Source of the DNA: Daucus carota subsp. sativus
Lineage: Eukaryota; Streptophyta; Magnoliopsida; Apiales; Apiaceae
Assembly: GCF_001625215.2 (NCBI RefSeq)
Contig: NC_030386.2
Location: 23,778,545 to 23,842,544, forward strand
Direction of reading: 5' to 3'
DNA: 64,000 nt
Shown piece by piece: positions 42,304 to 53,624 of this stretch. The stretch's first letter is position 1, and every line of letters begins with the position of its first letter. A program made the position numbers and the translations under genes. The notes beneath the pieces were generated by a model. It was not told the origin of the DNA, made no database searches, and worked only from the letters and a program-made list of their open reading frames with translations.

Positions 42304-43294
42304 ATGGAAGCCAAAACAACAGTCTCCTCCTCAGCATGATGAGACACTGGTTTATAACCAAGAATGGCTTTCATCCCTGCCAAAAGAGAAAGGCATAATT
42401 GTAGACTACACTTATCAGTACCAAGGATTCTGGTATAGTCCTTTAGGTCTGCAAGGCCTGATCGACTGTCAACAACATTTTCGAGCCCGAAAAAACGATG
42501 TCTTCCTTGTAACTGCACCCAAATCTGGCACCACCTGGATGAAAGCCATTCTCTATGCTTTAGTCAACCGCCAAAACCATCCTCCTCACCAGGCTCATCA
42601 CCCTCTGCGGAAAAACACTCCTCATCAGCTTGTCCCTTTTTTCGAAACCACCAAGCCATCCGAATACGACTCATTATTCGTAGACAGCAGTAGTAGGATC
42701 TTTGGCTGCCATTTTCCCATAATTAGCCTCCCCAAGTCCATAACAGAGGCGGATGCTGACGGATCAGCTAACGTCAAGATTGTGTATTTGTGCAGGGACA
42801 TCAGGGACACGTTTTTATCGCTCTTTCACTTCGCCAACAATGCAAGTCTTCGACCTTCTCCCATTTCTCTGGAAGAGACGTTCCATTTTTTCTGCAGAGG
42901 CACGACGACGGGTGGGCCTATTTGGGAACAAATCTTGGGGTATTGGAAGGAAAGCCTGGAAAGACCAGATAAGGTGCTGTTTATGAGGTATGAAGAGTTG
43001 AAGTCTGAGCCTCGTGCTCAGATCAGGCGCCTCGCGCAGTTTCTTGGGAAGCCCTTCTCACCCGAGGAAGAAAATTCGGAAATGATTGATGATATCTTGA
43101 GTTTGTGTAGTTTTGGTAACATGAGCAAACTGCAGGTTAATAACACGGGACATTTGGTGCCTGGATTAAGCAATAGTTCATTTTTTCGGAATGGTCAAGT
43201 TGGAGAGGGGAACAAGTGCCTTACTGCAGAGATGGCTGCTCAGTTGGATCAGATTACTGAGGAAAAGTTCCGTGGTTCAGGACTAGTTCTTTGA
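42304..43294 (+). CDS. Cytosolic sulfotransferase (SOT), apparent frameshift near the start
   Basis: The enzyme family transfers the sulfonate group from PAPS to hydroxyls of small molecules in the cytosol. The frame ending at 43294 is open over about 330 codons. It holds the PAPS 5'-phosphosulfate loop PKSGTTW (42518-42538), the catalytic-type His in FGCHFP, the 3'-phosphate motif in YLCRDIRDTFLSL and the ending LDQITEEKFRGSGLVL. Intronless, as usual for plant SOTs. The natural ATG (42304) is one frame off: read from it, translation stops at 42337-42339. The AAAA run at 42313-42316 is the likely site of a one-base gain. The next in-frame ATG (42539) would remove the PAPS loop. The C-terminal PAPS motif reads GQVGEGNK instead of the usual G-x-x-GDWK. 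It is probably a recent pseudogene, unless the A run is a sequencing error. Confidence 0.8.
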
Positions 43295-44261
43295 TATCGA
43301 ATTCAAGTGTCTGTTGCTTTTAGTACTATTTTTTCCTTGTTGGCTTGTTTGTGTGTCTTTGCGTTTTAAGTTGTACTCCTCCATGCCAAGTATTGTATCT
43401 TATCGTGGTTTAAATATATTAATAAGAATTTATGAATTGTAATAATTTATAGATTTTTTTTATATGCTGAGGATACTTCATGTCCTGTTCGAATTTCATT
43501 CATTTAAACCCATTTCTAAGTGTTCAGTTGTGTCTCAGTGTTCTGTTGGAAAAGAATAAAACTAGATATCTAAGTGGTGGGCATGAATGATGCATGAGAA
43601 TCACCTCTATTTTTTTCTTTACGAGATCGTTGCATCATTTCTATATATTTTGATAATAATAACTTTTAATAATATAAAATAATATTACACTCATTCATTA
43701 TCTCCATTCTATGATAATATAAATACAATTACACCCACTACTTACCTCCACAATCTTAAATCTATTATTAAATATAAATAGGTCCCACAACTTTATATAT
43801 TTTTCATCCAACTTTACTTATTTCTTACGTTTTTTCTTGTTCTCCGTGTCCACTATTTTTTCTGTTTAAAAATAATTATTATTTTGAATTTTACATGTAG
43901 TTTGATATACCCAGAAAAATATATTTATATTATATATATATATTCAATTTTTTAGAAATACAAATCTTGACAATAGTATATAAAAATGTTTTTATTATTC
44001 AAAATAGTTGATATGCATAAAAAGTTCCTCAAGCAGCAATAGTAATTGTTGTTGATAGACATGAAAAATTACTCCAGCTGCATCATTAATTGACATTAAC
44101 AGTAACATGATCAAGATGATACAGATCACAGAAACATAATTTGCTAAATGCTCAAATTCATGAAGTAGTGAATTTAATGTGGAAAAAAAATCCATCAACT
44201 TTTTCTTTCAAAAGTCCGAACAGTTAACCCCAACCAGTCCCCACTCCCCTCCAATTGCACG
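43295..44261. other. Intergenic, with a decayed Stowaway body
   Basis: The interval 43640-43860 resembles the interior of the Stowaway at 24404 (ATAACTTTTAATAATATAAA, TCCACAATCTTAAATCTATT, TTTTTCATCCAACTTTAC) but lacks clean ends. The rest shows no gene. Confidence 0.45.
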
Positions 44262-44266
44262 AAAAT

Positions 44267-44457
44267 TATGAAGATTATAAGAGAATATGTTGAGAGAAGA
44301 AAACTCTTGTATTCAATCAAAATGTATTTACAAACTTGAATAGAAATCTAGGCCTATCTTGCTTTATATACAAACCACTACTCTGTAACTAACTCTAACA
44401 ACCACTTAATATGGCTATTTACAAAAACACCCTAACACATATTTACATATTTTGACA
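44267..44457 (-). repeat. Copia 3' LTR (191 bp)
   Basis: In element orientation it starts TGTCAAAATATG and ends CTTCATA. It is identical to 49076-49266. A TATATA motif (44367-44372) is the probable core promoter. Confidence 0.93.
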
Positions 44458-44472
44458 TCCCCCCCTCAAGCT
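44458..44472 (-). other. Copia polypurine tract
   Basis: In element orientation AGCTTGAGGGGGGGA immediately precedes the TGTCA start of the 3' LTR. It overlaps the last codons of the polyprotein. Confidence 0.85.
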
Positions 44473-47400
44473 TGATTCGGATGATGCAAGACCAAACCAA
44501 GCTTGGAAGAGAGAAACCTCAACTGAGTAGAACCTAAAGATTTTGTCATTAGATCAGCTAGCTGCATTGAAGACTGCACATGTTCCAGCTGGATAAAATT
44601 CTGATCAATGTAATCCCGAATGAAGTGACAATCAATACGAAGATGCTTGGTTCTCTCCTGAAACACCTGGTTCTCAGCAATGTATTGAGCAGCAGTATTG
44701 TCACAAGACAAAGTGATAGGCTGTGGAACATACACATGAAGATCTGCAAGCAAGCCATGAAGCCAGATCAATTCACTTGTAGCATAACTCATGCTACGAT
44801 ATTCAGCCTCACAAGTACTTTTAGATGTGGTCTTCTGTTTCTTAGTTTTCCAAGAAATCAAAGAATCACCAAGAAACATTGCATATCCAGACAAAGACTT
44901 TGCAGAAAAAGCACAGGAACCCCAGTCTGCATCACAGTAGCCTCTGAGAATTAACTCTGTAGATGCTGGATAAAACAATCCAACATTCACTGTTCCCTTT
45001 AAGTACTGCAAAACATGAACAGCAGCCTGATAATGAGAGACTGCAGGAGCACTGAGAAATTGACTCAACTGTTGCACCACATAAGAAACATCAGGTCTAG
45101 TCATATTCAGATAAAGCAGTTTCCCAACAATTCTTCTATAGGATTCAGGATCCTGTAATAAAGGTGTATCCTTCACACTCAAATGAAGACCATTAGGAAA
45201 AGGTGTAGAAACAGTCTTAGAAGATTGAAGCTCACAATCCTGTAATAGATCAAGAATATATTTTCTCTGATTAAGCAAAATCCCAGCTTCAGATCTTGAC
45301 ACTTCAATTCCCAAGAAGTATGCCATTTCTCCTAGATCTTTAATAGTGAAAGCTTCATGAAGAGAAGCTTTGACAGACTGAATATTGATCAACAAATTTC
45401 CAGTCAAAAGCAAATCATCAACATATGCCACTACAGCAGTAAAATCACCAGTACCAGACACTTTGACAAACAAGGAATAATCTTGTCTGGACTGCTTAAA
45501 ACCAAGATTAAGTAAATGTTTACTTAATTCCACATTCCATTGTCTAGCTGCTTGCCTGAGCCCATAAATTGAACGTTTCAGTCTACAAACCATACCAGGA
45601 GGAACATTATAGCCAAGAGGAGGCTGCATATACAATTCCTCTTCCACAAAACCATGAAGAAAGGCATTATTTATATCAAGCTGATGTAATGGCCATGATT
45701 TTGCTGCAGCAAGAGCAATAAGAGTTCGAACAGTAGTAAAGCGAGCAACAGGACTAAAAGTATGTTTATAATCCTTGCCTTTTATTTGCTTATCCCCTCG
45801 AGCAACCAGCCTAGCCTTACACTTGTTTAAGCTTCCATCAGGGTTGAACTTAGCCTTGAATACCCATTTGCAACCAATTGCAGTCTTTCCAGGAGGTAAA
45901 ACAACCAAATCCCAAGTATCGTTCTGCTCTAATGCCTGCAATTCAGCTTCCATGGCAGCCACCCATTTTGGATCATGCTTAGCTTGATAATAGCTAGTAG
46001 GCTCATGCACAGATAGAACCTTGTCCAATGTTGCCAAATAGGCAGAACTGAATGTAGAAAGATCAGGTTCAGCATAGACATTAAAGGCTTGACAACAATG
46101 TGCTGATTTTGTTCCTGGAGCAATAACAAAATCATCAAATTTTTTAGGTAGAACTGAAACTCTGGAAGATTTTCGAACAGGCATGTGAACATCTCTATTT
46201 TCAGAAGCCTCAGAAGTCTCAGCATTATCACCATTATCACCATGTAGTGAAGATCTTACTGGAATACTAGCAGCACCTTGTAAACCAGAAGATTCAAATG
46301 AATCATGATGTTCAGCACCATAAGGTCCACCAGTAGGAATTTCATCCAAAAAATCATCTGAAAAATCTACAGGCATGGCAGAAGTAGAGCTAGAAGCTTG
46401 ATTAGAGAGATCAGTCTGTTTATAAGGTAAGATATGTTCCTTAAAAACAACATCTCTACTCAATACAACCTTATGATTATTTAAATCATATAGCTTGTAG
46501 CCTTTCTGACCATAAGGATATCCCAATAAAATGCATTTCAGTGCTCTTGGAGCAAATTTATCAGCAGATTTCACATCTGCATAACACAAGCAACCAATAG
46601 TTCGAAGCTGAGAATAATCAGGATCAGCTTCCATAAGAACCTGATAAGGAGACCTCCAAGATAGCACAGAAGAAGGCATAAGATTTATCAAGAAAGTAGA
46701 AGCCATAATACAGTCTCCCCAGAATTTCAAAGGCAGATTGGCATGAATTCTAATTGCCCTTGCAGTATCCAGAAGGTGTCTGTGTTTCCTTTCAACACGC
46801 CCATTCTGCTGTGGATTTCCAGGTATACTTTTCTGATGCACAATGCCAAGAGAAGTAAACAAGGAAGTGCAAGAATGTTGCACAATTTCAGTACCATTAT
46901 CACTTCGAATGGACTTAACAGAAGTACCAAACTGTTTAGTAACATAGGCCAAAAATGCAGAAATCACTTGAAGAACTTGAGTCTTAGAGACAATCAATGT
47001 AGTCCAAGTTGTCCTAGAGTGATCATCAAGTATTGTCAAAAAATATGTGGCACCAGATAGAGAAGGAGTCTTATAAGGCCCCCACAAATCTATATGGATC
47101 AAGTCAAAATTCTTAGCTGCTATAGACATAGAGTCTGAAAAAGACAGCTTATGATGCTTGGCCATTATGCAAGCCTCACAATGGAAATTAGTACCATGTT
47201 TTGATACTGAATAACCAGTCAAGTGTGAAAACTTTGACAAAGACATATGTCCAAGTCTGGCATGGAAAATCTCAAGAGAAATCTCAGGATGATCCACCAG
47301 AGAACAGCTAGGAACAATAGCTGTAGAACCACCTTCCATTAAAGAAGCAGCTGGTGTAATTGTATTATCTGCAGTCAGAAGTTTATATAAACCTCCATGT

Positions 47401-48920
47401 CTAATGCCAGATGCTTTTATGACATTTGAACTCAGATCCTTGAAAACACAAGTAGATGGATGGAAATGACCTATAAGATTGTGCTGATCAAGTAATCTTG
47501 CTACAGACAACAGGTTGTGTCTGAACTCAGGAATATAAAACACATTTGTGAGTGTAATATTTGAGTTTAAGACCACAGTCCCTGTGATATTCACTTGCTT
47601 AATAGAACCATCAGGCAGAGCAATGTGAAAGGGATGCTGCAACTGTTTTGTAGCAGAGAAAACATCCAAAGAGATAGCCATATGATCACTGGCACCAGTG
47701 TCAATGATCCAGACATCCTTGTTTGCACATTGATCTGTAGATGTAGCATTGAATGCTGAAAAAGTTTCAACAAAATTAACAGCAGACTGTAGATCATGAT
47801 TAGCATTTCCAGACTGATTCATTTGCATAAAACGAAGAAAATCCTTGAATAAGGCTGCATTTCCATCCTCAATAGGAAAAGAAGATTCCTGAATAGGAAA
47901 ATCCAATGGAGATTCTTGAACATTTGCTGCAAATCTAGTATTAGGAGGACGATTAGCAGGATTACCAGATGTACTAGTGCCTTGTTTGCCTTTGTACCAA
48001 TCTGGATATCCTACTAATTTGAAACACTGATCCTTCAAGTGTCCTTTTGTTTTACAAAACTCACAGTATCTATCAGGCTTCAGCTTTTTACCAGATACAT
48101 CCTTCACCTCTCTTTTCTGATTTTGAGAAAAGTTCGAATTCACAGAATTCACATTGCTGCTCTTAACGGATAACAAAGCACTCATCTCTATAGTTTGTGA
48201 ACTAGCCAAAGCATTTTGACGCTCAATCTGTTGCAACATATGATACACTCTATTGACAGGAGGTAAAGGATCCATACTTAGGATGTTAATTTTCGCCTGA
48301 TCATAAGAGCTATTCAAGCCAGCAATGAACTGAATCAACTGTTTTAATTGAGCAGCCTCTTTCAGTTTCTTAACAAAGCCACAAGAACACTTAAGGATTA
48401 TACCACAAGTACACTCAGGTAAAGGATCTAAAACATGTAACTGATCCCATACTTTCTTAAGCTTGTTATAATACTCAACAATTGAATCATCATTCTGAAT
48501 AATTTTCATCAAATTCTTATGAATATCATACAATTGAGGAGCATTAGACTGTCCATACCTCTCCTTGATCTCAAGCCATAAATCGCGAGCAGAAGGAGTG
48601 AAAACGAAGCTTTCAGAGATTGAAACATCAATTGAGTTAATCAACCACACCGTTACTATGTAATCATTTCGGATCCACTTCTGGAGATCATCAGAATCAT
48701 CAGCAGGACGAATCAGAGTTCCATTAACAAATCCGAGCTTGTTCTTAGCTCCAAGCGCTGAAGTCACACTATGACTCCAGGTCACATAATTGTTGCCATT
48801 GAAAATCACAGTTCCTAACCGAGCATTCGAATTATCGTTCGTAGACAAAAAATACGGATCATTGCAACTAATCGCCGTATTCGAACCGAGAGGAACCGAA
48901 GAAGATTCAGAATGAACCAT
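44466..48920 (-). CDS. gag-pol: Copia gag-pol polyprotein, 1484 aa, intact
   Basis: Domains in order: a gag N-terminal region (about 30-230); a CCHC zinc knuckle CEFCKTKGHLKDQC (about 282-296); aspartic protease with DTGASDHM (about 407); pre-integrase zinc domain (HARLGHMS ... CEACIMAKHH, about 550-590); integrase D-D-E residues in DLWGP, SDNGTE and GRVERKHR (about 610-710); reverse transcriptase with FSPVAR and YVDDLLL (about 1000-1190); and RNase H with CDADWGS, STCEAEY and TKHLRIDCHF (about 1328-1470). All catalytic residues expected for the family are in place and there is no internal stop. The ATG at 48920 lies 155 bp after the 5' LTR, and no better start is available. Confidence 0.96.
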   Translation of the reverse strand: MVHSESSSVPLGSNTAISCNDPYFLSTNDNSNARLGTVIFNGNNYVTWSHSVTSALGAKNKLGFVNGTLIRPADDSDDLQKWIRNDYIVTVWLINSIDVSISESFVFTPSARDLWLEIKERYGQSNAPQLYDIHKNLMKIIQNDDSIVEYYNKLKKVWDQLHVLDPLPECTCGIILKCSCGFVKKLKEAAQLKQLIQFIAGLNSSYDQAKINILSMDPLPPVNRVYHMLQQIERQNALASSQTIEMSALLSVKSSNVNSVNSNFSQNQKREVKDVSGKKLKPDRYCEFCKTKGHLKDQCFKLVGYPDWYKGKQGTSTSGNPANRPPNTRFAANVQESPLDFPIQESSFPIEDGNAALFKDFLRFMQMNQSGNANHDLQSAVNFVETFSAFNATSTDQCANKDVWIIDTGASDHMAISLDVFSATKQLQHPFHIALPDGSIKQVNITGTVVLNSNITLTNVFYIPEFRHNLLSVARLLDQHNLIGHFHPSTCVFKDLSSNVIKASGIRHGGLYKLLTADNTITPAASLMEGGSTAIVPSCSLVDHPEISLEIFHARLGHMSLSKFSHLTGYSVSKHGTNFHCEACIMAKHHKLSFSDSMSIAAKNFDLIHIDLWGPYKTPSLSGATYFLTILDDHSRTTWTTLIVSKTQVLQVISAFLAYVTKQFGTSVKSIRSDNGTEIVQHSCTSLFTSLGIVHQKSIPGNPQQNGRVERKHRHLLDTARAIRIHANLPLKFWGDCIMASTFLINLMPSSVLSWRSPYQVLMEADPDYSQLRTIGCLCYADVKSADKFAPRALKCILLGYPYGQKGYKLYDLNNHKVVLSRDVVFKEHILPYKQTDLSNQASSSTSAMPVDFSDDFLDEIPTGGPYGAEHHDSFESSGLQGAASIPVRSSLHGDNGDNAETSEASENRDVHMPVRKSSRVSVLPKKFDDFVIAPGTKSAHCCQAFNVYAEPDLSTFSSAYLATLDKVLSVHEPTSYYQAKHDPKWVAAMEAELQALEQNDTWDLVVLPPGKTAIGCKWVFKAKFNPDGSLNKCKARLVARGDKQIKGKDYKHTFSPVARFTTVRTLIALAAAKSWPLHQLDINNAFLHGFVEEELYMQPPLGYNVPPGMVCRLKRSIYGLRQAARQWNVELSKHLLNLGFKQSRQDYSLFVKVSGTGDFTAVVAYVDDLLLTGNLLINIQSVKASLHEAFTIKDLGEMAYFLGIEVSRSEAGILLNQRKYILDLLQDCELQSSKTVSTPFPNGLHLSVKDTPLLQDPESYRRIVGKLLYLNMTRPDVSYVVQQLSQFLSAPAVSHYQAAVHVLQYLKGTVNVGLFYPASTELILRGYCDADWGSCAFSAKSLSGYAMFLGDSLISWKTKKQKTTSKSTCEAEYRSMSYATSELIWLHGLLADLHVYVPQPITLSCDNTAAQYIAENQVFQERTKHLRIDCHFIRDYIDQNFIQLEHVQSSMQLADLMTKSLGSTQLRFLSSKLGLVLHHPNQA

Positions 48921-49063
48921 AACGAACTCTAATCAACGAAACACAAACGATTGAATCTGATATTGATGCAAACTCAATCGAGACAGAGAAACAAAAGCTA
49001 ATTACAACGAAAAGAAACGAAACAAAGCTTAAGCGAGGAATAATGGCGGAAACAATACTCGTC

Positions 49064-49075
49064 GCTCTGATACCA
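49064..49075 (-). other. Copia primer binding site
   Basis: TGGTATCAGAGC directly after the 5' LTR, complementary to the 3' end of plant initiator methionine tRNA. Confidence 0.92.
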
Positions 49076-49266
49076 TATGAAGATTATAAGAGAATATGTT
49101 GAGAGAAGAAAACTCTTGTATTCAATCAAAATGTATTTACAAACTTGAATAGAAATCTAGGCCTATCTTGCTTTATATACAAACCACTACTCTGTAACTA
49201 ACTCTAACAACCACTTAATATGGCTATTTACAAAAACACCCTAACACATATTTACATATTTTGACA
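49076..49266 (-). repeat. Copia 5' LTR (191 bp)
   Basis: Identical to the 3' LTR. The boundary is fixed by the AAAAT target duplication on its outer side and the primer site on its inner side. Confidence 0.93.
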
Positions 49267-49271
49267 AAAAT

Positions 49272-49457
49272 ACTATTCATGTTTTAAATTGAAAGGAAGC
49301 AATAAAAGTAAAATAGATGAGATCTGAGATGTAACAACATTAAAACCATGGAAACAACTAAGCAGGCAAACAACAAAGACAAAGATAAATTAATGTAGGA
49401 GTAAATTATAGTAACAGATTAGTTTAAAAGCTAGTTCAGTACAAGAGTGAAAGAGGA
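49272..49457. other. 3' flank of DUF3339 copy 2
   Basis: Probable 3' UTR of the minus-strand gene. The copia element inserted 191 bp beyond its stop codon. Confidence 0.4.
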
Positions 49458-49670
49458 CTAATTGCCGGTGTAAATATGGATGTGAAGAGCAAGAACGAAG
49501 ATGGCGTAAAGAACGAAGAAGATGAGGGTGTGAACAGCTATGGATTTGCCGTTGGTCTTCATGCTCCCGAATTCTAATTGTTTGCTGTTCCCGGGGAACT
49601 GAAACAGAAGTCCTGGTTGAAGCAGGATGAAGAGCACCACTCCGATCAACACTGGCCCCCAATCTGCCAT
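49458..49670 (-). CDS. DUF3339 small membrane protein, copy 2 (70 aa)
   Basis: It starts MADWGPVLIGVVLFILLQPG, with the loop FQFPGNSKQLEFGSM and a second span (VHTLIFFVLYAIFVLALHIH). Two hydrophobic segments and no signal-peptide-like cleavage site suggest a small hairpin membrane protein. The overlapping 90-codon frame in another phase is a shadow. Confidence 0.9.
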   Translation of the reverse strand: MADWGPVLIGVVLFILLQPGLLFQFPGNSKQLEFGSMKTNGKSIAVHTLIFFVLYAIFVLALHIHIYTGN

Positions 49671-50788
49671 TTCAACGATCTTTTAAGTTGGTGGTTTTGT
49701 TTTTGTGTTTCAAGAAGAGGATTAAAGTTTTGGTATGGGAAGAAATTAAACAGAAAAGAAAAGTATAATGGGGTGAAGAGGGATCAGGGATGGGATAGTG
49801 AGATTAGTGTGGGTGGCTAGGATATGGACACCAGAGATTTTTGGAACATTTTGGATGCCTCAACTTGCTACACAGTACACACTTCCCCCACTAGTATTGG
49901 ATCATCTAATTTGTGTACCTATTAATTTAAAATTCAAAGAGAATTTGTCAAGTTTTTTTATACAAATTTTATTGAATATATCAAAAAAATTTAATGAAAT
50001 TGGAGTGTAACTGATAAATAATCGATATTTTTTTAAAAAATCTAATCAAAAATTTCTAATAAATGGAGAAATTTTAGAATACTGACTCGTCCAATAAAAA
50101 CTCATGTTTTTTTTTCTAATAATTAACTTTTTTAACCACGAAAATACTAATTTTTTTGAGATTTAAAAATATGAATTTTCATAATAGTGTCTTTAATGGT
50201 TTAATGGTGTTATACAAAATAATAGTGGAAAAGCAAGATGAATAACTGGTTATATATGTGTATATTTGACGAATTATGAAATACATAAAAAAACAATAGT
50301 TTAACGAAATTACAAATACAATGGGCGACACAACACGTGATCACATGAAACAGAGGTAGGGAACACAACCATGTGTTGATAAGTGTTTTTTATTAGGGAG
50401 TTTGTATTATATAAAGCCAAATAATTATATATCATAATCAAATATAAGTTCACGTAGGTAAGTTATAAAATTATCTTAGTTAAGTCATACAATTCAGGTT
50501 TTTCAAATAATTATCTATATAAATAATTTCTATTAACATTAAAGGGTCCATAGCAAAGATATATATTTTCAAATTCACAACTATTTTCTTCATCAGGATA
50601 ATGATTTATAAACAAATTACCTAATTGTGAACTCCTTTTTCCTGGGTCATTGCGTTGTCTAGTCACTTTGCGTTTTAAATGGAGGAAAATATGGAGTTTT
50701 TGCAGCTAGTTCCGGGAAAAGATATACCGTGTTCCCTCCTAATGTGAATTATTTCTAAACTTTTGAACCTGATTGGAAGGAAAAATTA
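49671..50788. other. Upstream region of DUF3339 copy 2, no other gene
   Basis: The first 150 bp form its likely 5' leader and promoter, which includes a GA-rich stretch on the plus strand at 49750-49800. The rest is AT-rich and featureless. Confidence 0.4.
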
Positions 50789-51586
50789 GGGCAAACTTAC
50801 TGATCCAAAAATTCAAATTTACGATTCTCTCTTATAGCATCTGATCCAAATTTGATCACCTACTTTATTATAAAATAATATTTTTTTTATTTTTATATCT
50901 TTCGTTTATCGGATTTAAAATTAATTTGTGATTATTAATATTTAATTAGTAATAGTTTATAATTAATATTTAATAAAATTAATACATTAGTAAAAACTTA
51001 CAACACTAGAAAAGAAAATTTCATTGAAATTAAAAAAAGATTACATTACAAGCATAAAATATAAAGTATATACGATGCATAAAATAAAATTACAATGTTG
51101 AAAAATGATTAAAAAATAGTATGATAAATATAAATTTTGATTTAATTGAACAGATTAATTCTATTACCTCCGATATAATCAAAATATCGTCCATAGCTAT
51201 TCATAGCTGAATATGAATGTGATTTAAGTTCACTAACTGAATTGAAGATCGATCGATTCGAAGTGTCGAATCGAGAAGTTGAGATAATTCCGGTCGATAA
51301 AAGTGTTCAAGTACATAGTTTTGTTTGATAATATTAGCAATTAAGTATATAATTTAAATTAAACACATGTTAAATTAATTTAATTAAGTAATTAAATATA
51401 ATATAAGTATTTAATAGTGATTAAATATGAAATTTAAGATTATATAGTTTAATATAAATTTATGTAATATAATATAAAAAAATAATTTGGATCAAGATTT
51501 GGATGACGCTGCTGCAGTTGTTAAGAAATTTGGATCAGTTAGTGATTCAAACTTGGATTTTTGGATCACAACGGTTTGAGATGGCC
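50789..51586. mobile_element. Probable TIR element (~0.8 kb)
   Basis: ACTGATCCAAAAATTCAAAT at 50799 is mirrored by CAAACTTGGATTTTTGGATC near 51548-51569. GATCCAAATTTGATCAC is mirrored by AATTTGGATCAGT. The interior is AT-rich without coding. Target duplication is not clear. Confidence 0.55.
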
Positions 51587-51744
51587 CCAATATTTTCATG
51601 TCTATACATGTCATTTTAGTCCCTACGTATGATGTATAACATTTCAATTTCTTTCATTCCAACAACTTAAATATTTTTTCAAATAAGAAAAGAAATAAGA
51701 AATATATTATTAATACTATATGTTATAAAATTGAAATACTAGTT

Positions 51745-51977
51745 TACTCCTCCCTCCTTTCCATTCATTTCTATATATTTTTCTTCCACAGCTCATCACA
51801 CACTTTAATGCTTTATAAGATATAGTTCTATAATTTATTTTTAAATTTTTTTTAAAACAAAACTTAATATAATTGTCAAAATTTTATTTAAAAAATTTCA
51901 AAAATTGAATTATAAAACTATGATTTATCACATCCCACTCTCTCAATGTATACAATTGAGTGGGAAGGAGCTATTCG
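51745..51977. mobile_element. Degenerate Stowaway-like MITE
   Basis: CTCCTCCCTCCTTTCCATTC on the left pairs with the right end ACAATTGAGTGGGAAGGAG. Interior words match other Stowaway copies in the window. Confidence 0.55.
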
Positions 51978-52664
51978 GGAGTAGTAAACGTGACATAAGA
52001 TAAATTACTAAGGATATTTGATGGCATTCTTTTTTTGTAATTTTGATTGTACATGTAATATTTTCATATTAGATTTTCCACATCTAAATAAAATATTATA
52101 TAATTAATCTTAGATCGTAAAATAAATTATGTATTCAAAGTATTTGTTGAAAATAGATAAAATAGATATTTGAATAATGTAAAACATATTACCAGTACTG
52201 TACTGAATTATTTATTTAGAAAGGGCAAATAATTGGGCTACAAAAGCATGACAATCATACACAACCAATTGATCTCAATGCCAATTATAAAGGTGATAGA
52301 GCCCCCAGCTACCTAACTCAACTCTCCTCCTTCAATGTTTTACATCAAATAATCACTGAGACTATGCGATTACTTTAATCACCACATTTTAAGCTAGCAG
52401 CTCCTAGTTATATAACCTTGTCCTGCTGTCCTAATTATAGAATAACCCAATCAAAGCAGTGCCAACAAAAAGACTCTGAAAAAATTAAAAGCTGAGATTA
52501 ATTATTCTCCTTTATGCACATATTCTTATTCTGTTTCCAGTTGCTACTCTGGGTGGTCTTGTAGTCAAATTATTCGTTGGCATCCAAAGCCACTTTGTCA
52601 CACTTTAAAATTTTAATTTCTACAGGATTCTTGAAGGGGCAAGTAATACAGAAAGCTAGTTGGA
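51978..52664. promoter_or_regulatory. Upstream region of DUF3339 copy 3
   Basis: No coding frame. It contains the probable promoter and leader of the plus-strand DUF3339 gene; no single motif can be defended. Confidence 0.35.
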
Positions 52665-52871
52665 ATGAAAGATTGGGCTGCACCACTTATAGCATCAGCT
52701 CTGTTTGCACTTCTGGCACCAGGGCTCTTGTTTCAGCTGCCTGGAAAACATAAGCCGTTCGAGTTCATGAACATGAAGACCACGATAGCATCGATGTTTT
52801 TGCACACTGTGCTCTATGGTTTGCTGCTTATTCTGTTTCTTGTTGTGCTCGACATCCATCTCCTTGCGTGA
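52665..52871 (+). CDS. DUF3339 small membrane protein, copy 3 (68 aa)
   Basis: It begins MKDWAAPLIASALFALLAPG, continues FQLPGKHKPFEFMNMKT, and has a second span rich in Leu and Val. It is the most divergent of the four: DWAA for DWGP, and EFMN for EFGN. The N-terminal length and spacing between the spans are the same as in the others. Confidence 0.9.
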   Translation: MKDWAAPLIASALFALLAPGLLFQLPGKHKPFEFMNMKTTIASMFLHTVLYGLLLILFLVVLDIHLLA

Positions 52872-53624
52872 TGTATGATTCCGAATTGTGAGTGTTGATT
52901 TTATATGTGATATGCCTGTGTTATTCAATCTCAATTTTTATTCCGTTCAGTAATCTCAGATTCGGATGCTGTTGTGATTTGTGTTGAGCTTTAAGTATCC
53001 GGATTCTAGTATGTACATGTTATGATCACACTACTGGCAAGCTTTAGTTAGAATTGCTGCATGAATCTCAGATTTTTGAAGTGCTTTGAGAAGATTTTTG
53101 AAGTGCTTTGAGGATTAAAATCTTCCTATAAACTTCAAGAAATTCATTACTAGCTTTGGTTTTACCTTTTTTTGTTATTACAAATAAAATTTTACAGGTT
53201 AGGAATAGTGACAAAGTGAATTCTTGATTGGTTATGGGTAGAAAACGGATTTTGTCTTGCCACCTTTTCTTTGGTACTAAAAAATTGTCAAGCCGGTCTC
53301 TAAATCATGAACTGGACAAATTTCATTAAGAAAGATTAATTAATATGAGCGTTTTAAGGCGTTAATTATACTTTAAGGAATCACATGCGTCTGTGGTTTG
53401 CCGTTGAGAAGATATCTTGTTTAGGCTAAAGCATGTTACTCAACAATTTTTTAAATATCGGAAGAGGCGGTAAATAAATAATTCAGAACATGGTGATTTG
53501 ATCCATCAATCACTCAGGTAACAAGCAGACATCATAAACTTCATACTTCTAGAGTACACAAGTCATAACACCAAAACAAGCAGAACAATTTGAACAACTA
53601 GAAGTCAGGCTTAACAGACAAATA
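52872..53624. other. Intergenic between convergent DUF3339 copies 3 and 4
   Basis: It holds the two 3' UTRs. A 26-bp word (GAAGTGCTTTGAGAAGATTT) is tandemly doubled at 53078-53115. No gene. Confidence 0.45.

Larger units (their letters stand above)
44267..49266 (-). mobile_element. Complete Ty1/copia retrotransposon, recently inserted
   Basis: The element is 5000 bp between AAAAT target duplications (44262-44266 and 49267-49271). On the minus strand the order is 5' LTR, primer site, gag-pol, polypurine tract, 3' LTR. The two 191-bp LTRs show no difference base for base, and the polyprotein frame is unbroken. All parts needed for autonomous movement are visible. Short LTRs and a single gag-pol frame set it apart from the Sirevirus-like element at the window start. 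Confidence 0.95.

Noticed and set aside
42539..43294. Sulfotransferase starting at the ATG at 42539
   Set aside because: The frame is coding-like for 78 further codons upstream, including PKSGTTW immediately before this ATG. A start here would remove the PAPS-binding loop.
44580..47806. Plus- and other-frame ORFs inside the complete copia element
   Set aside because: Shadows of the 1484-codon gag-pol frame.
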